Part shown: in pieces, positions 1 to 11,900 of the stretch
Layout of the letters: each line of letters opens with the position of its first letter
How positions within the stretch are numbered: the first letter of the stretch is position 1
DNA from: Liolophura sinensis
Taxonomy: Eukaryota > Mollusca > Polyplacophora > Chitonida > Chitonidae
Direction: 5' to 3'
Length of the DNA: 64,000 bases
NCBI RefSeq assembly: GCF_032854445.1
Contig: NC_088295.1
Span: forward strand, 88,706,644 to 88,770,643
Translations under genes and position numbers: made by a program
Notes under the pieces: generated by a model
Told to the model about the DNA's origin: nothing
The model's input: only the letters and a program-made list of their open reading frames with translations
Database searches by the model: none

Positions 1-430
1 AAAAAATCAGCATACGAATTCCCTTGATTTTTACAGAATATCAAGATAAAATTTTCTTTAAACAGCAATTTGGTTGGGTGATTCACTTCATTGTTTGAAG
101 TTATTTCCTGCTTTTTCAATGTTTACATCAGTTAGACCTCTATGCACTGATATGGGACTTGAATCCAAATCTTAATCAAATAGACTAGAAGAAAACGACC
201 CAAATACTACTACATTCTCAAGAAGAAATGTACATCCAGTGCTTCTCCTTTATTAATATTTGAGATGGGAAAATTAAAATTGAAAAATAATGGCTAACTT
301 TAGGTTTCTGAATCCTTCATTCACATACTTTCAATACAAACGTGTCGTTAACATAAAATCATACACTTACATGTTCCAAGAGAAAATACAATGAATGTAA
401 CTTAAAATGTAATACCAATTAACGACCATG
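1..430. other. AT-rich intronic sequence of amine oxidase gene, nothing recognised
   Basis: No exon, RNA gene or repeat recognised. Because the amine oxidase exon at 816-1072 ends in a good splice donor pointing left, this is presumably intron of that gene. Confidence 0.4.
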
Positions 431-640
431 TTACTGGTGGCCGAGTGGTCCAGGCTCTCTGCCTGCCGGATCACTGCCGTACGTGGGACGGTTCGGTAGC
501 AGCCTGCAGATGATCATGAGTTTCCCCGGGGCTCTGCTAGGTTTCTTCCCACTATAATGCTGACCATCGTCGTATAGGTGAAATATCCTTGAGTACGGCG
601 TAAAGCACTAATCAATGAAACAAATAAATAAATACGGATC
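431..640 (+). repeat. tRNA-derived SINE, nearly complete copy
   Basis: The head contains TGGCCGAGTGGT, an excellent tRNA/Pol III A box, followed about 45 bases later by a B-box-like GGTTCGGTA. The body has the blocks shared with at least nine other copies in the window: a GGGCTCTG block, a CCCACTATAATGCTG block, and a GAAATATCCTTGAGTACGGCG block. It ends in an AAATAAATAAATA tail. The head is most like tRNA-Ser or tRNA-Leu. This is the best-preserved copy and can serve as the reference for the family here. Confidence 0.8.
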
Positions 641-815
641 ACCGTAGCCTCCCACCTAAGTTTTGCTTAAACCTTCACTGTAACGAGGATTATTACTCAG
701 GTGAAATACTAAGCATATGAAATCAGCATACATATATTTTGTACACAGTTAAACTTTGCTTGTAATTTTCTAAGAACGTAACTAATAAAGTTAGTTGATG
801 TTGTTTACAACTTAC

Positions 816-1072
816 ATATCTAACATCTTGGTGTATCCAAGCACTGGTATTTTGTCAGAACCCGGTGAAGTATCAGTCTCAAAGTATCCATCATACAGAT
901 ATTTTGTGCTCAGTTTATCTACGGTATCTCCGAAGAAGAACTCATGCTCAGCCAGAAATGTTTGTGAGAGAGGATCCTCAATCAGCTGATACTGATTGAC
1001 TTGTCTCAAAGCGGAGTATACGGATATGTCTTTTTCCAAGTTTGATGAGAGATTCCCCACAGCTTTGAAAGC
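816..1072 (-). CDS. Amine oxidase exon 3
   Basis: Acceptor TATATAG before 1072 and donor GATAT|GTAAGT at 816. The 85-codon segment contains LAEHEFFFGDTVDKLSTKYL and KIPVLGYTKML, matching the region where family members have an EFxFGxxxDxLSxKY block followed by a GYxxL motif. Ends in phase 2; further exons must lie left of the window. Confidence 0.75.
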
Positions 1073-3758
1073 CTATATACAAGCAATGAATTAGATGAGA
1101 ACAGCTTTGAAAGTATCAGTCGAAGGTTTCATACAGATATTCAGATCTGATTCCGACTCAAAAAGTTTTCATACAAAAACAACACTTTTAATGGATCTTG
1201 TGCCATTTTAATGAAGGCTTTCAAAGAGGAAAATTTACTGTTCCTTTATAATAATTATTTTGTACGGTCTGTCTGACATTATTAATGTATACAAATCTAT
1301 ACATATGTAAACATAAAATATATACTTGATTGTATGGTTATGGTTATTCTTCATTCAGACAATTCAATATATATATATATATATATGCTCTGTTCCCGTC
1401 GATTTCAAACCATTCGATCAAAACCGCGCGTTTGTTTTTGACATTAGAAATCAGTTGTGTGCTCCACGTTTCGCAGCACATATAGGCTATGCATGAAGCT
1501 TAACTCGTACCTTGTTCACGCTATCAGACGCTGCCTCTACCTTTGTGTCGCTTTAAGGTATAGAATCATTTTAGAATCAAGTACAAGCCATCCAGAATAA
1601 TTCGCGTCAATCATCGGCAGGTTTAATTCATTATGCAGTTTGACAACAGCGTTGTTGTCGTTTGGGTCATGAATGAAACTAGCTCCCATATCAATTCCCA
1701 GACCTGAAAAAAACCCAGAAAAGTGCTACATCGGTAAGCTCCCTTTGGCACGCTTTGACACCACAATTCATGCTTCCGTATCGGATGATGTGGAAGTTTG
1801 GATCATACTCCTTACAGCTCCCCGGATAACGGATGTAATCCCATGCCATTTTGGATATAATTTCTTCTGCTCCTGCGGGTTTTTCGCTTTTTGTTGTTGT
1901 TTTTAGGGTAATATCATTTTGTATGACTGGCTTCAAAGTTTATTCTAGTTTTCAATTTTGTATTTTTTCCGGAAATGGAGGTGGATGCACAATAAGCAAA
2001 AGCAGCGAAAAAGTCCACTTTCGCCTTTTATCAGGGATTTGAGTTGTCTCAGGGGACGAGGATTATCAGGCCCGGAGCGTTCGGGTCTCGCAGATGTATA
2101 TTCTGTATCTATATATAGATGTACAGTGTAGAATGTAAAAGACAGGTGGTACAGGTGACAGGGTTGAAATATTACATCTGACGACGTGCATGTAAATGAA
2201 GTGAGTTGAAACTATGGCAGAGTCAACAATGTAATTATTAGCAACATTGGTTTTAACCGGTAACATTTACCCTGTTGCTACGACTACAACTTAAGATCTT
2301 ACTCTTCAGGGTTATCGCCCTTTTGTAGTTATATCGCCCTTAAGTTTCCATATACTTAAATCACATCTACTGGCCAACCAAATTGAAGATTGAGCCAATA
2401 AGGCCATGTAGTCAGCTCAGCCGGCGGGGCAGTGTCGTCATTTTTTGTCAGTTGGTAGCAGAGAAGTTTGGATGGCTATTGTGGTGCGATCAGTAGAACA
2501 TCGGAGGGCAAGGAAGTATTAAAACCATCTATTTTAATCACCGCACGTAATGATGTTATATAGCTTGTTTACTAGCTTTGGGTGTCCTTTTTGCTAGTTA
2601 ACTTGTGACCACAGAGCCAATGGTTGGTGGAGACATTGAAAATGTTGTTAATGATAAAACATTTGCTACCCATGGAAATCAGCTAGCACCTCAGTCGACG
2701 ATGCCTCATGCACACATGCAAGAGGAAGACTGTTTCCATTCTGCATTTCTATTCCAAAAGTGTTTGTTTCAAAGAGAGGGATCAATGGATGCAGTGTTTA
2801 TTGTAGTGTTTTGATTCCGAGCTCCGGTAAACATTTTATCAGTAACTGTAAGTAGCAGTTCAAGTCAATGTTTTGGTTATCCTGACCATTTATCCAGTCA
2901 TGTTTATGTCTACTATTGGCCGAAAGAAAGACATCGTTGGTTTGGTTGTCTCGATGAGAAATAACCGCACTAAAAATTAGAATCTTACAAAATTACATTA
3001 AATGGGATGTACAATATAAATTACGAAACACTTATTATTTTATCATAATTAATTTCCACGGTGCAAACGATCTGTTTCCCGCAAAACATGTTTTAAATTT
3101 CTCTTCCTCTCATCTTTGTAGTCAGTATTAGACATGTTGACAACAACCTACATATGGTCTGCAGAAACATGCTCTAGTACTACAGCGTCGGCACTAACTT
3201 CTGATTAACGACGACACAGTACTTCTGCGCCCTTTGAAATCTTTTAAGTATATTTTGTATAGAATATTTTTCTCTTTCATTTCCAGTGTCTTACTATTAC
3301 AGTGTTTGTGCGTGTTTTTGTGTAAATGATAAACTGTGACGTATATTTAAGTCCTCGGCCCAGTTTCACAAAGATGTCGCACATGTACGATAATCGCACA
3401 TATAGTACAATGGTACGTTAATAGTGACGTACAAAATATCGTACGACAAATGTACGATAAAAAAATGTCGTACGCCGCTTTGTTAAACTGGAACCTGTTC
3501 TGTACTGAGATTGTGTGAATTTGCCTTGTAAATGTATAATGACTTACCTGTTGTTATTTGAAAACTTTCAGTATTTGTCCATATTCTTCCCCCGTAACGA
3601 TTGGGTCTGGCTTCTAAGACGGTCACTTTGTACTGTCCAGCGTCGGTCAGTGCTCTGGCAGTAGCCAGTCCAGACGCCACTGCACCTATCACAATAATTT
3701 CCGGAGAACTCTGAACGCTGTAAGCGCCAATCGATGCTAGCAAGAAGAACGACAACAT
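816..3758 (-). CDS. Flavin amine-oxidase-like gene, 5' part only, frameshifted
   Basis: Three exons: 3758-3548, 1703-1511 and 1072-816, running off the left edge. Product begins with a signal peptide (MLSFFLLASIGAYS), then an FAD-binding Rossmann segment (IIVIGAVASGLATARAL), the LEARPNRYGGRIWT motif, DMGASFIHD, and an EFFFGDTVDKLSTKY block, in the order seen in polyamine/monoamine oxidases and L-amino-acid oxidases. Such enzymes oxidise amines with FAD and release peroxide; the signal peptide suggests secretion. Two oddities: the second glycine of GxGxxG is valine, and exon 2 is one base short of keeping frame, with a stop just after the break. It is either a young pseudogene, a sequence error, or a divergent gene. 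Substrate cannot be named. Confidence 0.75.
1073..1510. other. Amine oxidase intron with (AT)10 microsatellite
   Basis: Intron between exons 2 and 3. Holds a pure AT dinucleotide run at 1367-1386. A GCTTTCAAAG copy of the exon 3 start occurs at about 1216-1225, a probable chance or slippage copy. No additional exon found. Confidence 0.5.
1511..1703 (-). CDS. Amine oxidase exon 2, with frameshift near 1545-1557
   Basis: Acceptor TTTTTTCAG precedes 1703. The first part reads GIDMGASFIHDPNDNNAVV and LNLPMIDANYSGWLVLDSKM, typical of the family. It then hits a stop after LKATQR. In the next frame the exon reads DTKVEAASDSVNK up to a donor AACAAG|GTACGAG at 1511, which joins in phase with AFKAVGNLSS of exon 3. 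The exon is 193 bases; 192 or 195 in-phase bases would be needed, so one base appears lost (or two gained) around the CTTAAAGCG stretch. Confidence 0.65.
1704..3352. other. Long amine oxidase intron, no gene recognised
   Basis: Intron between amine oxidase exons 1 and 2. Short open frames here (for example 1691-1936 minus and 2605-2814 plus) show no family motif or paired splice sites. Apart from the small MITE at its right end I see nothing. Confidence 0.5.
3353..3495. mobile_element. Short foldback MITE with CCAGTTTCACAAAG-type ends
   Basis: Left end CCCAGTTTCACAAAG and right end CTTTGTTAAACTGG are imperfect inverted copies. The interior repeats CGTAC-containing palindromic blocks (GTACGATAA, ATCGTACGACA), so most of the ~140 bases can fold on itself. 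No coding capacity. It sits inside amine oxidase intron 1, about 55 bases from exon 1. Confidence 0.6.
3548..3758 (-). CDS. Amine oxidase exon 1: signal peptide and FAD-binding motif
   Basis: ATG at 3758 begins a 16-18 residue hydrophobic signal peptide. It continues through VIGAVASGLATAR and LEARPNRYGGRIWTN to a donor CAACAG|GTAAGTC at 3548 (phase 1). The canonical dinucleotide motif would be VIGAGASGL; here the middle Gly is Val. Joining to exon 2 gives GLGIDMGASF in frame, which supports the splice. The open frame extends 7 codons upstream of this ATG, but the signal peptide makes the ATG at 3758 the likely start. Confidence 0.75.
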
Positions 3759-4095
3759 TTTCTTGTAGAAGAAGCGCACATTCTCTGGTTACTGGCTTTA
3801 GGATGCAAGGACTAGGAGGACATTTAAATATCTTTTCAATTTTTTTTCAGCGTTGTATAAATATTTCTTTTCAGTCTGTTTAGCCTTAATTATACTAGTA
3901 CATCCTGTCCTGGGGCTCATTGTTTTGCTATTAAATAGGCTACATGCAATGCTCAGCTGAATTTCAAAGCGAAAAAAATGCAATTAAAAATGATTTTTTT
4001 CTCCAAGAAGTATCTATTGTCATATAAAAAGTGTGTTTCTTCGCTAAATTTATTTTATAAACGAAAATTTCCTTTGACTTCATGATTTGTTTACT

Positions 4096-4240
4096 GGCTG
4101 TAGCCTATGTAAGCGGCCAGTCCAGACGCCGCGGCACCTATCACTATAACTTCTGGAGCACTTTGAATGCTGTAAGCGTCAATCTATACCGCCACCACCA
4201 CCAACAACAACAACATTTTGTTGTAGAATTTATCTACCCT
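4096..4240 (-). pseudogene. Degraded duplicate of amine oxidase exon 1
   Basis: Read on the minus strand, the segment gives KFYNKM, a run of Leu/Val, a TAG stop, then IDAYSIQSAPEVIVIGAAAS and GLAAYIGYSQ followed by another stop. This aligns to exon 1 of the gene at 3548-3758 (FFYKKM ... IGAYSVQSSPEIIVIGAVAS). Similarity ends at ASGLA. It lacks the rest of the exon and any donor. It lies 0.35 kb upstream of the intact exon in the same orientation, so a tandem duplication that decayed is the simplest reading. Confidence 0.75.
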
Positions 4241-4264
4241 CATGGATGTCTTTCGGCCTCATGA

Positions 4265-5485
4265 ACTACGCATACATACCGTTTTGATGTTGTAAGGATA
4301 AGTTTCTTCAGTCAGTTTTGACGCTTGACTTGTTCCATTTCCGATTGACCTTATTTATATCTCTTGTCCGGGGGGGCAGTTCAAAATACAAAGCTTTTGA
4401 AAATTAAATACAGGTTATATAGAGAAAGCCACTGAGTCACGATCAACTCAAGTCTGATAACTTAATAAATGACATAGATATTCTTCGTAGCACGGGGGCC
4501 TCAATCTTTTTACCTTACTTATTAACTTGAATATTTATCAATCAGTGATGATTATCATTTACCGTTATGTCTCCGAAAATATTATTTCTATGTTTTGCAA
4601 ATTTTAACTATAATTGTTTTCTTATCTGATTTTAAAGGCGTCTTTCCTTTTTTAGATGTTTTCATTCTTATGTCGATTTATTGTTCGTACTTGTCCATGA
4701 CAATGGTAACACTGACTCCGCTCTATACTAAGTTGACAAAACTCTGTTTTGATCAGATACATTTCTATGTCAAGAGGCATGAAGGATCAATAGAAATTTT
4801 TTTTTTTAGATTTCAGGAGCCCCGAGGAAAACATTTGTACATTCATGATCATATCTAAACAAATATTATCATACAGGTTTAATGCTTTGTATAAATTAAA
4901 TTATAAACATATATTAGTATTTCAGTAATTCATTTAAGATTTTTCAGCATGCTTAACCTGAGACGAATGACGCATGCATTGTGTGTATATATACATGATA
5001 ATGTACGTTGACAGCACAAAACGGCAATGTCACGTGTTCTCATTGGTCAATGTTGGTCGTTAACCTATTATCGAGTTATATAACCTATCATTGATATGTA
5101 CCTGGTGTTCTTATTATTCCTTGTATAAATTTGCCTTTTTGTTTATGAATAATGTCATACAGGATGCACTTTGAAGAAATAATTTGGGTCGAATTTGTAT
5201 GAAATCATATTAAAATGCGATATCACATGGAATAAAGCTGGAGTCTATTTTAAAACATTTAATTGTCAAATATACTGGAAATGGGAAAGGTTTTAAACAT
5301 ATATTCCCTTAATGCTTAAACGCCTATATCACTTAAAGCTCAACAATAGCGCTATAAGAATCGAGTGGTTTAAAGTTTGTTATTCCGTTTAAATATTAAG
5401 GTTTTGGGGGGACAAAATTATTATCCTTATATATGTATTTAAAATGGGTAAGAATGCCCATGTAGAGTGCTGAAAACGAATTTAT
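4265..5485. other. Gene-free AT-rich stretch
   Basis: Upstream flank of the amine oxidase locus. No exon, tRNA or repeat recognised. Confidence 0.4.
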
Positions 5486-5632
5486 TGTTTTATTTATTTG
5501 ATTCTTATTTTATGCGCCGTACTCAGTTATATTTCACATATGCGACGGCCAGCATTATTGGTAGGGGGAAACCGGGCAGAGCCCGGGGAAACCCATGAAC
5601 TTACGGCCGCATACGGCCGGAGAGGAAGTCGG
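5486..5632 (-). repeat. SINE copy, minus orientation
   Basis: Reverse complement contains the family blocks GGTTTCCCC..GGGCTCTGCCCGG, AATGCTGGCCGTCGCATA and TGAGTACGGCGCATAAA, with an AATAAATAAA tail at the left. It is the only clearly minus-oriented copy in the window. Confidence 0.75.
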
Positions 5633-7684
5633 CTGAAAACTAATTTCAAAAATACACAATGGTTTGTATGACTGTTAATAATCTAAGGTAGCTGAAAACC
5701 GGTATGTCTGTCGGAAAGACGGCGCTTGGTTATAAGAGTGAAATAAACTGGGTGAAAGAAACTGGGTTACAGCACCAGGACAGTGATCTGCTTCTCCAAA
5801 ACAAGTGACCTAATTCATGAGAAAGAAGTGGTCTTTTTAACACAAAACAGGTTTATCACAAAATCTTCTTACTTATTATAAGTCCTGTTTCATTCAGGGT
5901 ATAAATAGCATCAAAATTGAACCTTCATGCATGACTTATTTACTGCTCTGTTTTCACTAAAACTTGACCGGACAGATCGCCTGCTGCTGCTATAAATCCG
6001 CTCAGATTTTACAGGTATAGGTGGTTACAGACCACGTGAACGGACATTATCAGGTCTTGTACTTTCCATATCTCAAATTCCAGTGTGACCTTCTGACCAT
6101 GTAGTTCAAAGTTTCGTCACGCAAACTAAACTTTCTATGATTGTGTCTAAGGGTCCACATATTCATCGTGTCGAATGTAGATCGTTGTGTGGGATGTATG
6201 AACAGTTGAAATCAAAGCGCAACTGAGATACATACTTTGTTGTCGACAGGTGATATTCTAGCATGGTACACGACTTGAATACTGATTTCACTCAGTCGCC
6301 CAGAACATACCTTGCGCCTTTCCAACTTTATTGAAAACTGTTGACGAACTCTTTTCTTTTTTTTCCTTTGCATGATTCCGCCATATTGTCGTGCATTATA
6401 TACTTTCTTAGTTATTTGGTGGTTTGTGTTAACCGTTGCCTTGTGAACTGGCGTTGCCATTATTGACCTGGAACGTCCGGCTCGGTTAACAGTTGGTATA
6501 CGAATGTCTGTTTTGACCCATAGATTCTAATTTTACCCGCATGTACTTGGACCTTTTGTACAATCTTACTTCATGTATCCTTTTGTGCCATTTTCACTGC
6601 ATGTGTATCGATCTCCTTTTGGAATGAAATCGGCAGTAATTTCATTCAACCAACCAAGCCATCGTGTAATCAATACATATGAAGCCACCTGTGTCTTGGA
6701 TAATCGCGTAGTTCTCAGTCAAGTCTGTCCTGAAGAGCCACCTGGTTTCTTGAACAAAATTTGTCTGTGACAAAATTTCTATCTGATGCGGTTTTTCATT
6801 TTTAGTTTTCAGACCTGATCAGAATTTCATCAAGAATTGTCGATAAGACTGTTACATTCCTTCTTATATTCTCAACTTCTGTTCGAATTGCACTATATTC
6901 GCATCACTAGAAGGCTCCCAACTGCGTTACTCAAATTTGTGGAATGCTGCCACATGCTCAGCTCTAAACTTCCTGTTTTCACAGAGACAAATAACCATAA
7001 ATAGAAATGAAGTGTCCAATAATTTAATTTAATTTTATATTGTGTGTTAAATTGTGGGCAAGATCATGCAAGTTATATCTGGCTAAAAACGTCTTATAAG
7101 TCACAACTTAGCCATGCAGTGCGAGTCCCTACTGGCTTGTACGAATGACCACTGAGACTGGTTAATTGGATATAAATTTAAACAATTTCTTACCCTACTG
7201 GGTTGTCTCCCCTCCGTCTGGCTATGTCTAACATACGATGACAATGGACAATGCATAAGCCTACTGGTGATTATGATGGGTAAAGTATGGTGACACCTGA
7301 AGAAATCATTACAAACAAAAAAGTTACAAGTTTTAAGGAAGTCTGCTTGTTTTTATTGCAATCACAATCCAATCTAATCATAAGAAAAGGTTATATTAAT
7401 GCAGAGACCGTTAAGTCAGTTTAGTTGTGTGAATATTCCATTAAGTAGTATCGTATTTGAACACATACTTAGATATGAGACATTTTGGTGTGAGACAGCA
7501 GCTTAAAAGAAAGACTTAATTGACGGAGGATACTGCATGGTAACATACAGCCTTAGATAACAAGTTTAAGATTAGTTCGGACCTTGACTTTACCTGAGAA
7601 ACTTACAGATTATCGCAAATGCCTTAATACAAAGGCTTTAGCAAGGACGTGACATGCACACTTGTGGATTTTGCTATTTGCTAT
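5633..7684. other. Gene-free stretch
   Basis: No open frame here has a recognisable family motif or good flanking splice sites. Nothing else identified. Confidence 0.4.
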
Positions 7685-7830
7685 TTAGACTGCGGGGTTT
7701 TGTCACAGGTATCCCGGCCAGTGAAGGTCGGTAGTTTTCTCCATCCATCAACATGGCCGCCGTCATATCATTGAAAATTCTTGAGCACGGCGTTAACTGC
7801 CACTCAAATCAAATCAAATGAAATCGTATG
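7685..7830 (+). repeat. Diverged SINE copy
   Basis: Shares the blocks TCCCGGCCAGTGAAGG, ACATGGCCGCCGTCATAT and TTGAGCACGGCGTTAA with the family, ending in a CAAATCAAATCAAATGAAAT tail. The head is not tRNA-like. Confidence 0.6.
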
Positions 7831-8167
7831 GTGGAATTAACGCTATTAGGTCTGCGTGGTGTTCTAAAATGTCTTGCAGACTAGCTCTGAGATCAGTTGG
7901 CCATGTTCCCAGCTTAACTTTCACGTTAACCGCTCGGAATGGTTATATTCACTAACCTGGAACTCGTTCCTGTCGCTTGCACTGCCCAGTATGTGCCAAA
8001 GCTGTGCGCAACGAAAAAGGTTTCCCGTGAATTCATATCACCTCACTATGCAGGAATGATGAGGACCATAACGTCACAACTAACACAAATTGTCCGACGT
8101 ATCCACTCGGACAGCATCCGAATTTCGCAAACCGCCATTTTCGAATCATGCATAAAACGTTGTTAGA

Positions 8168-8932
8168 GTGGATCTTCTCATGAAGAATTAGGATCATCCT
8201 TTTTCACAGTAGCTACTTGTGGATCTTCCCGTGAAGAATTAGGATCACCCTTTTTCACAGTAGCTACTTGTGGATCTTCCCGTGAAGAATTAGGATCATC
8301 CTTTTTCACAGTAGCTACTTGTGGATCTTCTCATGAAGAATTAGGATCATCCTTTTTCACAGTAGCTACTTGTGGATCTTCCCGTGAAGAATTAGGATCA
8401 TCCTTTTTCACAGTAGCTACTTGTGGATCTTCTCATGAAGAATTAGGATCATCCTTTTTCACAGTAGCTACTTGTGGATCTTCTCATGAAGAATTAGGAT
8501 CATCCTTTTTCACAGTAGCTACTTGTGGATCTTCCCGTGAAGAATTAGGATCATCCTTTTTCACAGTATCTACTTGTGGATCTTCCCGTGAAGAATTAGG
8601 ATCATCCTTTTTCACAGTAGCTACTTGTGGATCTTCTCATGAAGAATTAGGATCATCCTTTTTCACAGTAGCTACTTGTGGATCTTCCCATGAAGAATTA
8701 GGATCATCCTTTTCACAGTATCTACTTGTGGATCTTCTCGTGAAGAATTAGGATCATTCTTTTTCACAGTAGCTACTTGTGGATCTTCTCATGAAGAATT
8801 AGGATCATTCTTTTTCACAGTAGCTACTTGTGGATCTTCTCATGAAGAATTAGGATCATCCTTTTTCACAGTAGCTACTTGTGGATCTTCTCATGAAGAA
8901 TTAGGATCATTCTTTTTCACAGTAGCTACTTA
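8168..8932. repeat. 51-bp minisatellite, 15 copies
   Basis: Near-identical 51-base units starting GTGGATCTTC and ending GTAGCTACTT run without gaps (one unit is a base short). Two main variants alternate irregularly: TCTCATG and CCCGTG at unit positions 10-16. Each unit contains overlapping self-complementary pieces (GGATCATCC, TTCTCATGAAGAA). No gene is evident on either side. Confidence 0.95.
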
Positions 8933-11900
8933 TAGTTCCTTCTGTTCATTATTAAAAATATAAATCAATTTTAAAATTTCCAAACAAGTTGTCGAGTACC
9001 CTATTTAATGGTGTAGTTTTGGGGTTTATTCCAAACGTTCCACGAGTTTGTCTTTTTCCGGTCGATGCCGACTGCGACCGACTACCATCGAAAAATAGTG
9101 GTTAACGAAGTTTGGTTTGCTGACGACATGACAGGTATATTTGCTTAAAATGTAACATTATGGTTTCATTATGTATGTATAACTAGGTGGTTTGATGTCA
9201 GAATTACTTCAGCTTACAAGGGAACATGTTTTTGTAGCGCACAGTTTTTACTTGTTGAGGACACTCGAAAAGACCGACTTCCAGGTTACTGAATGAAAGA
9301 GTACAAATTTGGATTGATGAAATCTAAAGGCTGGTAAGAATGAATCAAATCTCAGATCTAATGTGCAAAGGTAAAATATACAATATGTCTCAGTATTTTT
9401 CCTTCTGTCCTTTTTGTGAGACCATTTACTTATTGCTTTCGCGGGATTGTGACAACGTTATTGGCATTTGGATACCACAAATCTTTGCAACACTTGAACA
9501 CTGTTACCCTGCATGAGGATTTCATTTGTTACTGGACGATTTGTGTCGTAATCCATTTCCTCCAGAACAAGCCGTTTCATAGACACCCTGATCCCACGGC
9601 GTTATGTCACTGTATTGACCAGGGAACACAGAATACCACGGTTTAGAGGATGTTGCTAACTGGACGCTCCCTGCCCTCGTCCTGTACCCCATCTCCGTGC
9701 GTTTGCGGTTAGATACACTGGGCTTGTGCACTCCCATATGCTGGGATCAAGTTACGTGAAGCGCTGTCCCTGTTGTCAAATCATCTAACAAAGAGAAAAT
9801 ATATTCTCCATCAAGAGAGAGTTAGTCACGAGACCTTAAGTATGGTAATTGACAGAGTTGGCCGAGGTGCTGATAATAGCGGCTTAGATTTCCACTCAGC
9901 ATTCTTTCCCAGGGGATAGGGTTACGATCACACGCGCAGACTGGCTCTAACACGCACAGCATCTCCCTCCTTTTTCGACGTCGACATGGAAAAAGGATTC
10001 CAAGATAGTCTCTATGCGTTAAACATGTCACTAGAATAAGCAGAGGTATTGCGAGGTATGTATCACAACTGAGGGGAGGGACATGTATATATCCTCACGG
10101 GAGAGGTGTATATCAAACCGAAGGGGGTGGGGGTGGGGAGGAGGAGTATGTATATCAAATTTTAAACTTTTAACCCTAGCGACCCGGTTTGTTTGGCGTT
10201 AGAATTTTCATAAAAAACATGTATATATAGTATGCACGCAGTTCATCACGGATGACAACAAATACTTGTATTACATCGCATTTTACTATAAAGGAAACAT
10301 GCTTGTAACAGTGCTCAGCATCCTGCACGCATTATACAGAGTAGATCAATCCATGCTTAATCATATATTACACATGGGGAATATATATGATACCCAGTTT
10401 ATCACATATTACAATGAGTACATCCATTATGTACACAGTTTTGTCACACATATTATAAGGAATACAAAATATTATGCACTTTATTACATATTACCATAAT
10501 GATTACGCTCATTATCTTTCAAGTGTAACACATGTTTTAAGCAACACACGCATTATTTACCCAGTTTGCCACATATTTTATCGAATACCGGCACACGCTT
10601 TAACAGTTTTTAAGAAGCTTTTTTTTAGGTATTACCTCACCTAGCTATAATATATCATGGAAGTTCTGATGCATTAAGGCTATACCTCGTACCTATCTCG
10701 TACTGAAGCCATACCTTCACACGCCATGGAAGTTCCGATGAATATATGGCATTAGCTGTATCTTGTTTTGATCTGAAAAATCCACTTTGCCGGAACTTTG
10801 CATGAACACTAGACAATTAGGTCATATAGCCCACTTTGGGTTCTAGATAATAAATAGGCGTGGCATCGATTCCACAAAGCAACTTTTGAGTCAAACTGAA
10901 CATTTTCACGATAATTGTTGTTTGGCTTCTTGGGCTCAAACTATATGTGTTTCCAGTTTTATGTCACAGGGCCCAAAGATAGCTGTTTATATCATATTTC
11001 CAAAGTATCTCTGTATAGGATCAGTTCCTCAACGTTATCATGAAGAGGAGAGAATGGTGTATTCTATTTCCTGATTTTATACGCAGTCACATGCGCAGGC
11101 ATGACGCTGTCATTAACACGGGACAATAAGGATGTTGTTACGATTACAGACGTCTGTTAATGTGAATGCAGACCCAGAAATCACCATTCAAACTGTCTTA
11201 AACAACATTTGTTTGATAGGAAGAACACGCAAGATAAATAGTATAAACCTGTAGCAGCCAGAAAGATATGTAGCAAAACATGTGTTTTTTGTGAGTTTCA
11301 AGAATTACAAAGTAACGCTAACAAAGATGTAGCACCGAGAACAGACATCTAGCCTTCATGTTGTGGTATTACATTTATGTGATTTTCAAGAATTACACGC
11401 ATGCAATGAAGTAGCGCCGAGAAAAGTTATGTAGTCTTCGTCATTGGTGTTGGCCATATAAATCATATTTCCTATGTATTTGCTTAGAATCTGTTAAAAG
11501 GACAAGAGAATTCCTGTTTCCTGGTTTTACTCCTTGACCTGCGCAAGGCCTGAAGTATATAGTCCTTACCATGAAGACCACGCGTGCTGACTAGTATAAA
11601 CGTGTAGCAGCCAGAAGGCAAGTACAATCCGTGGTTGGTATATTGTCTAAAGCATTGTCAAGAGCTGTGATACAAATAATGATGTAGCTCCAGTCAAAAA
11701 ACATAATATCTTCATGATCCAAACAAAGATTATCTTACAGGGCAAGGCAGTATAGCCCATCCACATTGACCTACGTAAAGAAGAATAATAATTTACTCGC
11801 TTTGATCCCGTGATTCAGCTCAGGGGTTTTTACCTTTTATAGCCTTAGTTACCACAAACAATAGCAACTTTTAGTGCTTCACATTCCGGGAATCTTTCCT

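Noticed and set aside
1691-1936. Minus-strand 81-codon frame overlapping amine oxidase exon 2
   Set aside because: Wrong frame for the exon and continuous through its splice acceptor; the sequence upstream has no amine oxidase motif.
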